A stretch of DNA of 64,000 nt, from contig NZ_CP134494.1 of the NCBI RefSeq assembly GCF_031759225.1, forward strand, positions 1,424,501 to 1,488,500, written 5' to 3'. The stretch comes from Mesobacillus jeotgali (GTDB taxonomy: Bacteria; Bacillota; Bacilli; Bacillales; Cytobacillaceae). The notes under the pieces were generated by a model that was not told where the DNA came from, made no database searches, and saw only the letters and a list, made by a program, of their open reading frames with translations. Of the stretch, positions 27,080 to 35,574 are shown one piece after another. Position 1 is the first letter of the stretch; every line of letters begins with the position of its first letter. The position numbers and the translations under genes are program-made.

Positions 27080-27865
27080 TTAATAAAATTCTGGCCTGCG
27101 ATCGGTAAAGATAGGAATCCTGCTCCTTGCCTCCGTAACCTCGACGAGATCGATTTCGGCAGTAAGGATTTCCTCTCCTTCCCCAGCTTCAGCGATTACT
27201 TCACCCCATGGATTAATAACCATCGAATGGCCGGCGAATGTATTGTTGGGGTCAGAGCCAGCACGGTTGCAGGCAACCACAAAGCATTGGTTCTCAATCG
27301 CACGGGCGATGAGCAATGCCCTCCAGTGCTCCATACGCTGGATAGGCCATTCAGCGACTACAAACATCGCTTCGACATCATCTAGTGCATGGGCACGGAC
27401 CCATTCAGGGAACCTGATATCATAGCAGATCAGGCCGGCAAATTTATGGTCATCCAAGGAAAACAGCCCTTTTCCCTTTCCGGCAGCCAGGTGCAAATGC
27501 TCATCCATCAGCTTGAACAAATGAAGCTTGCTATAGGTTCCTGCCTGATCTCCATTTTTGTCGAATACAAGAAGTGTATTTTCAATGCCTGATTCTGTTT
27601 TATTGGCAACAGATCCGCCAATGAAATGCGAATTGTATTTCACAGCTGCATCCTTGAAAAACGCTTTGGCTGTTTGTGCCCCTGCTTCTGCTGTGGTTTT
27701 TAAATTATCGAGATCATATCCGGTAGTCCATAGTTCGGGGAGGACTGTAATATCAGGTTTTTGGGCATTTGCCTGTTCCATCAGTTTAGCTGCATGTTTG
27801 TAGTTATTTGCAGGATCCCCAAACGCAATATCCATTTGCAGACAAGCTATTTTAAATTTCATCAT
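27080..27865 (-). CDS. mtnU: Carbon-nitrogen hydrolase, methionine-salvage associated MtnU
   Basis: A 261-residue nitrilase-superfamily amidase with the complete Glu-Lys-Cys triad: Glu in VLPELWTTGY, Lys in SKLHLF and Cys in GLICYDIRFPEW. In B. subtilis mtnU (ykrU) lies beside the methionine-salvage aminotransferase. The family acts on 2-oxoacid amides such as 2-oxo-4-methylthiobutyramate, the by-product of glutamine-type transamination, which fits the divergent mtnE neighbour. GGTGAT precedes the double ATG at 27865/27862. Confidence 0.88.
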   Translation of the reverse strand: MMKFKIACLQMDIAFGDPANNYKHAAKLMEQANAQKPDITVLPELWTTGYDLDNLKTTAEAGAQTAKAFFKDAAVKYNSHFIGGSVANKTESGIENTLLVFDKNGDQAGTYSKLHLFKLMDEHLHLAAGKGKGLFSLDDHKFAGLICYDIRFPEWVRAHALDDVEAMFVVAEWPIQRMEHWRALLIARAIENQCFVVACNRAGSDPNNTFAGHSMVINPWGEVIAEAGEGEEILTAEIDLVEVTEARSRIPIFTDRRPEFY

Positions 27866-27991
27866 TGATCACCGCCATAATTTCTGAAAATTATTTCTTT
27901 ACAAGTTACTATTTACGTTATATCATTTGTGACTAGAATTTCAAATTAAAATTTTCAAATAATAATATATTTCCTAAGCAGGTGAGAAAAA

Positions 27992-29173
27992 ATGGAATTT
28001 ACACAATCGGATTTACTGAAAAGCCTGCCCAAGCAATTTTTTGCTTCACTGGTGCAAAAGGTTGGCGCATATACAGAAAAAGGGGCAGACATTATCAATC
28101 TGGGGCAGGGAAACCCTGACCAACCGACACCAACGCATATTGTTGAAAAATTGAAGCGAGCTGGAGAGAATCCGGTGAACCATAAATATTCCCCCTTCAG
28201 AGGACAGCGTTCGTTAAAAGAGGCTGCGGCAGCATTTTATAAAAGGGAGTACGGAGTTGACCTTGATCCAGAAGAAGAAATTGCCATCCTATTCGGAGGC
28301 AAGGCCGGCCTAGTAGAAATTCCTCAATGTCTGTTGAATCCTGGGGATACGATTCTTGTTCCTGATCCCGGCTATCCTGACTACTGGTCTGGAGTCGAGC
28401 TGGCCAGGGCAAAGATGGTAACGATGCCACTTCGTGAAGAGAATGATTTTCTCCCTGATTATGATGAGTTAACTGCCGAACAATTGGAAAAAGCGAAGCT
28501 GATGTTTCTTAACTATCCCAATAATCCTACAGGTGCAGTGGCCGATAAAGAGTTTTTTGACCAGACAATCGAGCTGGCTCGAAAAAATGAAATCTGTGTA
28601 GTGCACGATTTTGCGTATGGAGCAATTGGCTTTGATGGGAACCGCCCGCAAAGCTTTTTACAGTCCGAAGGCGCGAAGGACGTAGGAATCGAAATTTATA
28701 CGCTGTCCAAAACCTATAACATGGCAGGTTGGCGTGTTGGTTTTGCGGCAGGTAATAAGAGTGTGATTGCCGCAATCAATTTGCTGCAGGACCATATGTA
28801 TGTCAGCTTGTTTGGTGCGGTGCAGGAAGCAGCAGCGGAAGCTTTGCTGGGACCCCAGGAATGCGTCGCTGAGTTGAATGATTTATATGAATCTAGAAGA
28901 AACGTACTTATTGACGGTCTGACAAAGATTGGCTGGCAGGTGTCTGCCCCAAAAGGCTCATTTTTTGCCTGGCTGAAGGTTCCGGAACCATTCACTTCAG
29001 TTGGATTCGCGGATTACTTGCTGGAAAAAGCACACATAGCCGTTGCACCTGGCGTAGGCTTCGGTGAGCATGGTGAGGGTTTTGTGAGGGTTGGCTTGCT
29101 GACTTCGGAAGAGAGAATGCGTGAAGCAGTCAGCAGAATTGAAAGCTTGGAAATATTCAAAAAAAATAGTTGA
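27992..29173 (+). CDS. mtnE: Methionine-salvage aminotransferase MtnE
   Basis: A 393-residue class I/II PLP aminotransferase. It has the usual landmarks: INLGQGNPDQPTP near the N-terminus, YPNNPTGAV, the PLP lysine in TLSKTYNMAGWRVGF, and an Arg close to the C-terminus in FVRVGLL. In the pathway it transaminates 2-oxo-4-methylthiobutyrate to methionine. It lies between divergent mtnU and the S-box-controlled mtnWXBD operon, as in B. subtilis (ykrV). The mtnWXBD promoter overlaps its stop codon. No S-box precedes mtnE itself in this window. Confidence 0.9.
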   Translation: MEFTQSDLLKSLPKQFFASLVQKVGAYTEKGADIINLGQGNPDQPTPTHIVEKLKRAGENPVNHKYSPFRGQRSLKEAAAAFYKREYGVDLDPEEEIAILFGGKAGLVEIPQCLLNPGDTILVPDPGYPDYWSGVELARAKMVTMPLREENDFLPDYDELTAEQLEKAKLMFLNYPNNPTGAVADKEFFDQTIELARKNEICVVHDFAYGAIGFDGNRPQSFLQSEGAKDVGIEIYTLSKTYNMAGWRVGFAAGNKSVIAAINLLQDHMYVSLFGAVQEAAAEALLGPQECVAELNDLYESRRNVLIDGLTKIGWQVSAPKGSFFAWLKVPEPFTSVGFADYLLEKAHIAVAPGVGFGEHGEGFVRVGLLTSEERMREAVSRIESLEIFKKNS

Positions 29174-29198
29174 CATTGAAATGCGAACCTGACATAAT
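29170..29198 (+). promoter_or_regulatory. SigA promoter of the S-box/mtnWXBD transcript
   Basis: TTGACA (29170-29175), a 17-base spacer, then CATAAT (29193-29198). It overlaps the mtnE stop codon and predicts a start near 29205, about 45 bases before the riboswitch. Confidence 0.8.
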
Positions 29199-29249
29199 CC
29201 TAATTAACAAATTTACTTTAACCAATTAAATAACTTGATTAAATTATTT

Positions 29250-29405
29250 TCTTATCAAGAGCAGGCGGAGGGACGAGCCCGATGAAGCCCGGCAACCGAT
29301 CCAGCGATAGCTGGGCACGGTGCTAATTCTTGCAGCGAAAGCTGAAAGATGAGAAGAGTTTAGTGTATTTTCTAACCTCTTCTTTGTGAAGAGGTTTTTT
29401 TATTT
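29250..29405 (+). promoter_or_regulatory. SAM-I (S-box) riboswitch with terminator
   Basis: The S-box core is unmistakable: AGAGCAGGCGGAGGGAC (29259-29275), then GATGAAGCCCGGCAACC (29281-29297) and the GGTGCTAATTC block (29320-29330). The expression platform ends in an intrinsic terminator with AACCTCTTC / GAAGAGGTT arms (about 29380-29399) and T8. When S-adenosylmethionine is plentiful the terminator forms and mtnWXBD is off. It is placed between mtnE and mtnW, so it controls only the latter group. Confidence 0.96.
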
Positions 29406-29418
29406 GTTAATAAATTAA

Positions 29419-29538
29419 TGTCTAGCTCCAGCGCCTAGCCCCTCGATCGTTTCGGTCCGGCCAATGAAGTCAAAGAACGACTTCACTGGCCGGCCCTCCA
29501 ACGCTTGTCGGGGCTGGACAAGGCGCTTGCGCTTTTCT
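29419..29538 (+). repeat. GC-rich intergenic repeat element with nested inverted repeats
   Basis: About 120 bases, clearly richer in GC than the surroundings. The outer arms AGCGCCT-AGCCCC (29430-29442) pair with GGGGCT (29510-29515) and AGGCGCT (29521-29527). An inner 15-base arm at 29457-29471 pairs with 29479-29493 with one mismatch. I recognise the style, including the ends CTAGCTCCAGCGCCTAG and GGCGCTTGCGCTTTTC, as a dispersed intergenic repeat common in Bacillaceae genomes. It lies in the untranslated leader between the S-box terminator and mtnW. No reading frame runs through it. Confidence 0.8.
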
Positions 29539-29558
29539 ACTGAAAGGAATTGATCTTC

Positions 29559-30782
29559 ATGAGTGAAATTACAGCGACCTACATAGTCCATGACGCCAAA
29601 CATAATCCGGAGAAAAAAGCAGAGGGAATCGCTCTTGGTTTGACAGTGGGTTCCTGGACTGACCTGCCGGAACTGGACCAAAGACAATTAAAAAAGCATA
29701 AGGGGAGAGTGGTTTCTGTAGAAGGTTCAAGTCTGGACCACAATTCAGAAACAGTGGCAACAATCAAAATCGCTTATCCTGCCCTCAATTTTTCATCAGA
29801 CCTGCCAGCCATTTTGACAACTGTTTTTGGTAAACTCTCGCTTGATGGCAAAGTAAAGCTGGTTGATCTTGAATTTGGTAAAGAATTGAAAAAAGCCTTC
29901 CCGGGTCCTCGCTTCGGGATTGAAGGAATCAGGAGGAAGCTTGGTGTCCATGATCGCCCGTTGCTCATGAGCATCTTCAAAGGGGTCATCGGACGTGATA
30001 TGGACTTCCTGCTAAAACAGCTTAAAAAGCAAAGCCTTGGAGGAGTGGATCTGATCAAGGACGACGAAATCCTCTTCGAGAATGAGCTTACACCGATCGA
30101 AAAGAGAGTCACGTTTGGTAAACAGGTTCTCGAGGAAGTCTATGAAACTACTGGGCACAGGACCTTATACGCGGCCAATCTGACAGGAAGGACCTCACAG
30201 TTGAAAGACAAAGCCAGAAAAGCGGCTGAACTTGGAGCTGACGCGCTATTGTTCAATGTGTTCGCCTATGGCCTCGATGTCCTGCAGGAATTAAGAGAAG
30301 ATGATGAAATCGGCATTCCAATCATGGCTCACCCTGCGGTTAGTGGGGCGCTGACATCGGCTGATGAATATGGTTTTTCCCATTCATTGCTGCTCGGCAA
30401 GCTAATCCGCTATGCGGGTGCAGACTTTTCCCTATTCCCATCTCCTTATGGAAGTGTGGCCCTGGAAAAGGAGCAGGCACTCTCCATTGCGGATGCACTT
30501 ACATCCAAGGATGTATTCAAGAGAGCATTTCCCGTTCCATCGGCAGGCATACATCCTGGAATGGTGCCGCTGTTAATTAATGATTTTGGAGTAGATTCAA
30601 TCATAAATGCAGGCGGAGGTGTCCATGGTCATCCTGGTGGAGCGCAGGGAGGCGGCAAGGCATTCAGACAGGCTATTGAAACCGTACTCCAGGAAAAAAG
30701 CCTTGAAGAAGGCGCGCTGGAGCATGCTGAGTTGAAAACAGCTTTAGGTCTGTGGGGTTCGTCAGAGGCGGTGGCAAAGTGA
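29559..30782 (+). CDS. mtnW: 2,3-diketo-5-methylthiopentyl-1-phosphate enolase (RuBisCO-like)
   Basis: A 407-residue RuBisCO-like protein that enolises DK-MTP-1-P in methionine salvage. The carbamylated-lysine/metal region reads [12 protein letters not shown], matching the GxDFxKxDE of RuBisCO forms. The later phosphate-binding glycines are at [19 protein letters not shown] precedes ATG 29559; TTG 29550 lies too close to that site. It is the first gene of mtnWXBD, downstream of the S-box, and overlaps mtnX by 4 bases. Confidence 0.95.
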   Translation: MSEITATYIVHDAKHNPEKKAEGIALGLTVGSWTDLPELDQRQLKKHKGRVVSVEGSSLDHNSETVATIKIAYPALNFSSDLPAILTTVFGKLSLDGKVKLVDLEFGKELKKAFPGPRFGIEGIRRKLGVHDRPLLMSIFKGVIGRDMDFLLKQLKKQSLGGVDLIKDDEILFENELTPIEKRVTFGKQVLEEVYETTGHRTLYAANLTGRTSQLKDKARKAAELGADALLFNVFAYGLDVLQELREDDEIGIPIMAHPAVSGALTSADEYGFSHSLLLGKLIRYAGADFSLFPSPYGSVALEKEQALSIADALTSKDVFKRAFPVPSAGIHPGMVPLLINDFGVDSIINAGGGVHGHPGGAQGGGKAFRQAIETVLQEKSLEEGALEHAELKTALGLWGSSEAVAK

Positions 30783-31441
30783 GACAGCCAGTTATTTTTT
30801 GTGACTTTGACGGAACAGTAACCGAAAAGGACAATATCATTGCCATCATGAAAGAATTCGCGCCTGATGGCTGGGATGAGATTAAAGAAGCAGTGCTTGA
30901 CCGCAGTATTTCAATCAGGGAAGGAGTAGGGAAAATGTTTTCCCTACTGCCGGTCTCCAAAAAGGAAGAAATTATTCAGTTTGCTGTACAGAATGCCAGG
31001 ATCCGCCAAGGCTTTCAGGAATTCCTGGATTATGCGAGCGATGAAGGCATACCTGTTTACATCGTCAGCGGGGGAATTGATTTTTTCGTAGAACCTATCA
31101 TTCAACAATTCGGACCCCTCGCTGGCGTTTACTGCAACAGTTCGGATTTTTCAGGAGAAACGATAAAAATTGAATGGCCCAACAGCTGCGATGATCAATG
31201 TTCAAATGATTGCGGCTGCTGTAAACCATCCATCATGAGAAAACTTGAAAAAAGCAGCGCCTATAAAATCGTCATCGGGGACTCCGTAACTGATCTGGAA
31301 GCTGCAAAACAAGCAGATCTTGTGCTTGCCAGAGACTACTTAAAGGATAAATGCGAAGAATGGGAGATAGAACATAGACCATTTGAAACGTTTTATGACT
31401 GTATTGAAGCACTTAAAACTGAGACAGGGGTGAGAGGATGA
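30779..31441 (+). CDS. mtnX: 2-hydroxy-3-keto-5-methylthiopentenyl-1-phosphate phosphatase
   Basis: A 220-residue HAD-superfamily phosphatase that dephosphorylates HK-MTPenyl-1-P. Motif I is [10 protein letters not shown] near the N-terminus (nucleophile Asp9), motif II is in YIVSGG and motif III in [14 protein letters not shown] 30779 overlaps the mtnW stop (GTGA), preceded by GGCGGTGG; the open frame extends back to 30752 inside mtnW. A Cys cluster ([14 protein letters not shown]) in the middle is typical of MtnX. Confidence 0.93.
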   Translation: MRQPVIFCDFDGTVTEKDNIIAIMKEFAPDGWDEIKEAVLDRSISIREGVGKMFSLLPVSKKEEIIQFAVQNARIRQGFQEFLDYASDEGIPVYIVSGGIDFFVEPIIQQFGPLAGVYCNSSDFSGETIKIEWPNSCDDQCSNDCGCCKPSIMRKLEKSSAYKIVIGDSVTDLEAAKQADLVLARDYLKDKCEEWEIEHRPFETFYDCIEALKTETGVRG

Positions 31442-32073
31442 GCTCATTAGAAAGTAAGTGGGAAGAGCTGGCCGACGTCAAAGCAGAACTGGCTGAGCGT
31501 GATTGGTTCATGGGAACGAGCGGCAACCTGGCAATTAAAGTGAACAGTGACCCGGTGCAATTCCTTGTAACGGCGAGCGGGAAAGATAAGCGTAAACGGA
31601 CGGATGAAGACTTTTTGCTTGTTGACCAATTCGGCCGTCCGGTTGACGAAACATGTTTAAAGCCATCGGCTGAGACACTGCTGCATGTCGAGGTATACAA
31701 AAAGACAGACGCTGGCTGCAGCCTCCATGTGCATACCATTGACAACAATGTCATCTCCGAGGTCTATGGAGACAGGGGGGAGGTACAATTCCAGGGGCAG
31801 GAATTGATTAAGGCATTTAATATTTGGGAGGAAGATGCTGTTCTTAAGATTCCTATTATTCCGAATTATGCACATATACCAACCCTGGCAAAGGCATTTT
31901 CAGAGCACGTTAAAGGGGATACTGGCGCGGTTTTGATCCGTAACCATGGAATTACTGTTTGGGGAAGGAATGCATTTGAAGCAAAGAAAATTCTTGAGGC
32001 TACGGAATTTTTATTCCGCTACCAGTTAAGGCTGCTCGAACACAAACCATTCCAACTGTTCAAGGTCGTCTAA
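31438..32073 (+). CDS. mtnB: Methylthioribulose-1-phosphate dehydratase
   Basis: A 211-residue class II aldolase-fold, zinc-dependent dehydratase that converts MTRu-1-P to DK-MTP-1-P. The substrate loop GTSGNLAIK and metal-binding HVHT (in [11 protein letters not shown]) are present, with the third His in [14 protein letters not shown] 31438 overlaps the mtnX stop (ATGA). The step precedes MtnW, so the operon order is not pathway order. Confidence 0.95.
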   Translation: MSSLESKWEELADVKAELAERDWFMGTSGNLAIKVNSDPVQFLVTASGKDKRKRTDEDFLLVDQFGRPVDETCLKPSAETLLHVEVYKKTDAGCSLHVHTIDNNVISEVYGDRGEVQFQGQELIKAFNIWEEDAVLKIPIIPNYAHIPTLAKAFSEHVKGDTGAVLIRNHGITVWGRNAFEAKKILEATEFLFRYQLRLLEHKPFQLFKVV

Positions 32074-32114
32074 GGAATCGTTCAGCAAACAATTAAACTA
32101 AAGGAGAGATTCAC

Positions 32115-32648
32115 ATGGCATTTATCGTAAAGCAAAACACACAGGAAAGAATACTCGATGAACAGCAGGTTGAAGCATTTCTGAATGAACAGGAAGTCAT
32201 CTATGAAAAATGGGAGATCAATAAATTGCCTGCAAATCTTCAAGAAAAATTCTTGTTAACGGATGAAGAAAAACAACAAATCCTCGAAGCCTTCAAGGAG
32301 GAGATTGAAGATATCTCTGCACGCAGAGGTTACAAAGCTCAAGACGTCATTTCACTGTCAGACAATACACCGAATCTTGATCAGCTTTTGGCGAATTTCA
32401 AGCAGGAACACCATCATACAGATGATGAGGTAAGATTCATTGTCAGCGGACATGGAGTGTTTGTCATTCAGGGGAAGGACGGAGAATTTTTTGAAGTGTT
32501 CCTGAATCCTGGAGACTTGATCTCAGTCCCTGAAAATACACGGCACTACTTTACGCTTCAGGACGACAGACAGGTAGTTGCAGTTAGAATTTTCGTTACA
32601 ACTGAAGGCTGGGTTCCTATTTACGAAGAGGAAAAAGTGAGCCAGTAA
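32115..32648 (+). CDS. mtnD: Acireductone dioxygenase
   Basis: A 177-residue cupin metal enzyme that cleaves 1,2-dihydroxy-3-keto-5-methylthiopentene to 2-oxo-4-methylthiobutyrate and formate (Fe form) or an off-pathway product (Ni form). Metal ligands are visible as HHHTDDE (His, His, Glu) and the later His in ENTRHYF. AAAGGAGAG precedes ATG 32115. It is the last gene of mtnWXBD. No clear terminator follows. The metal used cannot be told from sequence. Confidence 0.95.
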   Translation: MAFIVKQNTQERILDEQQVEAFLNEQEVIYEKWEINKLPANLQEKFLLTDEEKQQILEAFKEEIEDISARRGYKAQDVISLSDNTPNLDQLLANFKQEHHHTDDEVRFIVSGHGVFVIQGKDGEFFEVFLNPGDLISVPENTRHYFTLQDDRQVVAVRIFVTTEGWVPIYEEEKVSQ

Positions 32649-32738
32649 TCAGGACAAACCACAAACTTTGTCGAAGTAAATTTTTTCAGCCGTGAATCTT
32701 GTCTTATTTTGCGATTCTATTTACATTCATCTAGGCAT

Positions 32739-32767
32739 TTGACATAATTCTTCAAGTAATCTATTTA
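32739..32767 (+). promoter_or_regulatory. SigA-type promoter of spo0E
   Basis: TTGACA (32739-32744), a 17-base spacer, then TATTTA (32762-32767); the start is expected near 32774. A Spo0A-box match TGTCGAA lies further upstream at 32669-32675. Confidence 0.6.
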
Positions 32768-32805
32768 TTTTATTAAGCAATTAAAGTAGTAGAGGAGATA
32801 TAGAA

Positions 32806-33051
32806 GTGTATCAATCGCAAAATGCTTTGTTGAAGGAAATCGATCGCGTTAGGGAATTGATGGTGGCTTCTGCACTGGAAACAGGATATACAAGTGCTGA
32901 AACAGTCCGCCGCAGCCAGGAGCTCGACACTCTGATTTATGAATATCAGTCATTATGCAGGGAGACAGAATTACAGCGGCAAAAAACTAAAATTCTTTTC
33001 AGGCAAATGATCCTGCTCACAAAGAAACAATATATTTTATCGCATGCGTGA
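32806..33051 (+). CDS. spo0E: Spo0E-family aspartyl-phosphate phosphatase
   Basis: An 81-residue, mostly helical protein of the family that dephosphorylates Spo0A-P and so delays sporulation. The signature SQELD is present (in RRSQELDTLIYEYQ), preceded by the family's first helix with LLKEIDRVRELM. GAGGAGA precedes the GTG start at 32806. Its place after mtnD matches B. subtilis spo0E, and its length (81 versus 85) agrees. It is monocistronic with its own promoter. Confidence 0.87.
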   Translation: MYQSQNALLKEIDRVRELMVASALETGYTSAETVRRSQELDTLIYEYQSLCRETELQRQKTKILFRQMILLTKKQYILSHA

Positions 33052-33696
33052 TAACATGCAGACATACGCAAACAATTAGCCACTGCCAGTAAAACGGGCG
33101 GTGGCTAATTGTATAATAGGCAAAGATAAAAGGCAGAGGATGTACGGAATAATGGAACACGAAGGAACGGCCAATGCTTTTAGCACTTGAGAAAAATTTA
33201 ACAATTTGCTCAAATTTTCACGATAATATATCTTTGTGTGATTTTTATCATATTTTTATATGTTTATTTTATATATTTTTAACATAGATAGCTTCTTATC
33301 ATCATACTGTTAACACACCTCAATATGTCTCTTTACTTTCAATCACTTTTTTACATTAGACTTCTTCAGATTCGTGAATGTTTGAACCTCATATTTCACA
33401 AAACAAATTCAACTATGTTATCTACTTTTTTAATTGTTGGTACTATGCATGTAATACGATTCATATATCGTACTACATAGCATTTTATTTAAATAAGGCT
33501 GTGTGAAAAGTATTTTACTGGATTGATCATAAAATAATGTCACATAAGTCTTTAAATTCGGCTATTTTCATCTGCTCGTTTTCTGCAAGGCATAATAATT
33601 ACCCTCATTTATAGAAAACGATGTTGATCCGAAAATAGCTAAAAGTAACCGCTTACAAATTAATAGTTTTACATTTTGAGGAGGGGGAAAGAGAGT
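33052..33696 (+). other. 645-base AT-rich region upstream of fixA
   Basis: There is no credible gene here. It begins with a 16-bp hairpin pairing 33072-33087 with 33097-33112 (core ATTAGCCAC / GTGGCTAAT) that lacks a T tract, probably the end of the spo0E transcript. Further on are an Fnr-like half-perfect box at 33237-33252 and an inverted repeat TACGAT-N6-ATCGTA (33455-33472). The rest is very AT-rich. The fixABCX promoter should lie in this region. Confidence 0.6.
33237..33277 (+). promoter_or_regulatory. Possible Fnr-type promoter upstream of fixA (weak)
   Basis: TGTGA-N6-TCATA (33237-33252) differs from the Fnr/CRP consensus TGTGA-N6-TCACA by one base. A TATATT at 33272-33277 puts its centre near -40 relative to a start around 33284. 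It would leave a leader of about 410 bases before fixA, which weakens the case. Confidence 0.3.
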
Positions 33697-34524
33697 ATGC
33701 ACATTGTCGTATGTGTCAAGCAAGTGCCCGATACGAAAATCATCAAAATCAATCCTAAGACCAATACTCTGGACAGGCGAAGCGCACCAGCCATCTTGAA
33801 TCCGTATGATGCTCATGCTGTACAGGAGGCAGTCAAAATCAGGAATAAAACAGGAGGAACAATTTCAGTTCTTTCAATGGGACCTCCACAGGCAGTCGCT
33901 GTTATCAAGAAAAGTGTAGAAATTGGCGCTGATCGTGGATACCTGATTTCAGACAGGGCTTTCGCAGGTGCAGATACCCTTGCTACAAGTTATGCGCTGT
34001 CCAAAGCACTTGAAAAAATCTCGAAGGACAATCCGATCGACCTGATCATTTGCGGGAAGCATGCAATTGATGGTGATACAGGACAAGTAGGACCGGGTAT
34101 TGCGCGCCGGCTTGATATTCCCCCTATCACGAATGTAATTGAAGTTTCAGAGGTTAATAAGGAAGAAAAATATGTCCATATCAAGCGCAAGCAAATTGAC
34201 GGCTACGAAGTCCTGCAATCGCAGCTGCCTTGCTTGCTGACTGTGGAAAAAGAGATTAATGACATAGAGTATGCACCACTTCCTAATATGATCAATGCCG
34301 CGCGATATGAACCTGTCATCTGGTCTGTGAATGACCTTGAGGATGTTGACAAGACCCAGTTGGGACTAAAAGGATCGCCAACGATTGTCGGAAAAATGTT
34401 CAGTCCCCCTAAGCTTGAAGGCGGGAAAAGGATCGAAGGAAATCCCGATGCCCAGGTAGATCAGTTAATGGGAATTCTGATGGAAAGAAAGGACTTATTC
34501 AAATTAAAAACAGCCAACTCTTGA
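33697..34524 (+). CDS. fixA: Electron transfer flavoprotein beta-type subunit FixA
   Basis: A 275-residue EtfB-family protein. The conserved opening VVCVKQVPDTKIIKIN, NPYDAHAVQEAVKI and DGDTGQVGPGIARRL are typical. In FixABCX this subunit carries nucleotide/flavin and takes electrons from NADH. GAGGAGGGGG precedes ATG 33697; the seven codons before it overlap that site. It is the first gene of a tight fixABCX operon. Confidence 0.92.
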   Translation: MHIVVCVKQVPDTKIIKINPKTNTLDRRSAPAILNPYDAHAVQEAVKIRNKTGGTISVLSMGPPQAVAVIKKSVEIGADRGYLISDRAFAGADTLATSYALSKALEKISKDNPIDLIICGKHAIDGDTGQVGPGIARRLDIPPITNVIEVSEVNKEEKYVHIKRKQIDGYEVLQSQLPCLLTVEKEINDIEYAPLPNMINAARYEPVIWSVNDLEDVDKTQLGLKGSPTIVGKMFSPPKLEGGKRIEGNPDAQVDQLMGILMERKDLFKLKTANS

Positions 34525-34548
34525 TTGATTTAAAAGGGGGAATGCAGG

Positions 34549-35574
34549 ATGGAAGAAAACCAGGGAGTCTGGGTATTCATTGAAGTAAATGATGGAAAAA
34601 TCGAAGGAGTTTCACTGGAATTGCTTGGTGCAGGAAGGAAGCTTGCAGACAAGCTGGAAGTGCCGCTTTCCGGAGTTATGCTCGGGGAAGGTGTCATGCC
34701 TTTAGCGAATGAAGTCATCTATGCAGGTGCAGACCAGGTTTACGTTGTTGACCATCCGGTCCTAAAAGATTATCGGACTGAGTCATATATGAAGGGTGTC
34801 TGTATCCTTGCTGAAAAATACAAGCCGGAAATCTTCCTTTATGGAGCGACACCAAATGGAAAGGACTTGGCAAGTGCGGTCGCAACGGATTTAAGCACCG
34901 GTTTGACAGCGGATACTACAATGCTTGATGTCGATATCGAGAAAAGGCTGCTTGAAGCGAGCCGTCCTGCTTTTGGCGGTAATATAATGGCAACCATTCT
35001 ATGTAAAAAACACAGGCCGCAAATGGCCACAGTGCGCCCTAAGGTGATGAAAGCCCTTGAAGCAGATGAAGGCAGGAAGGGAGTCATCATCGAAGAAGAG
35101 TTAGAACTTAGGGAAGAGGATATGCGCACAAAGGTGCTTAAAATTGTGAAGGACGTAACAAAAAAGGCCAGCCTGGCAGAAGCCCATGTCATCGTCGCTG
35201 GAGGAAAAGGTTTAGGCGATATCCAGGGATTCCAGCTAATTCATGAGTTAGCAGAAGTAATTGGAGCAAGTGTTGGCGGCACAAGGGATGTTGTAGAGGC
35301 AGGCTGGCTGAAGCATGAACAGCAAATAGGCCAGACTGGCGAGACCGTCACTCCGAAGATCTATTTTGCCATCGGGATCTCAGGGGCAATCCAGCATGTC
35401 GAAGGAATGAAGAACTCTGAGCTGATCATTGCTATCAACAAGGATCCGAACGCTCCGATTTTCGACGTAGCCACATATGGCATTGTTGGCGATGCATTGG
35501 AAATTGTACCGAAACTAATCAAGCAGTTCAAAGAGCTCAGCAAAGAGAAGGGCGGGGAAATGAGCTATGTCTGA
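34549..35574 (+). CDS. fixB: Electron transfer flavoprotein alpha-type subunit FixB
   Basis: A 341-residue EtfA-family protein. The C-terminal FAD domain is clear: VAGGKGLGD, GGTRDVVEAGWLKHEQQIGQ, and the signature GISGAIQHVEGM then INKDPNAPIFDVATYGIVGD. It pairs with FixA. AAGGGGG precedes ATG 34549, and its end overlaps fixC by 8 bases. Whether the complex bifurcates electrons, as shown for Azotobacter Fix, is inferred from gene content. Confidence 0.93.
   Translation: MEENQGVWVFIEVNDGKIEGVSLELLGAGRKLADKLEVPLSGVMLGEGVMPLANEVIYAGADQVYVVDHPVLKDYRTESYMKGVCILAEKYKPEIFLYGATPNGKDLASAVATDLSTGLTADTTMLDVDIEKRLLEASRPAFGGNIMATILCKKHRPQMATVRPKVMKALEADEGRKGVIIEEELELREEDMRTKVLKIVKDVTKKASLAEAHVIVAGGKGLGDIQGFQLIHELAEVIGASVGGTRDVVEAGWLKHEQQIGQTGETVTPKIYFAIGISGAIQHVEGMKNSELIIAINKDPNAPIFDVATYGIVGDALEIVPKLIKQFKELSKEKGGEMSYV

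Noticed and set aside
29550..29768. Short minus-strand frames opposite the mtnW start
   Set aside because: Shadows of mtnW without ribosome sites.
33140..33190. 16-codon frame starting ATG near 33140 with a GAGG site
   Set aside because: Too short, with no similarity or motif, and placed in an AT-rich control region.
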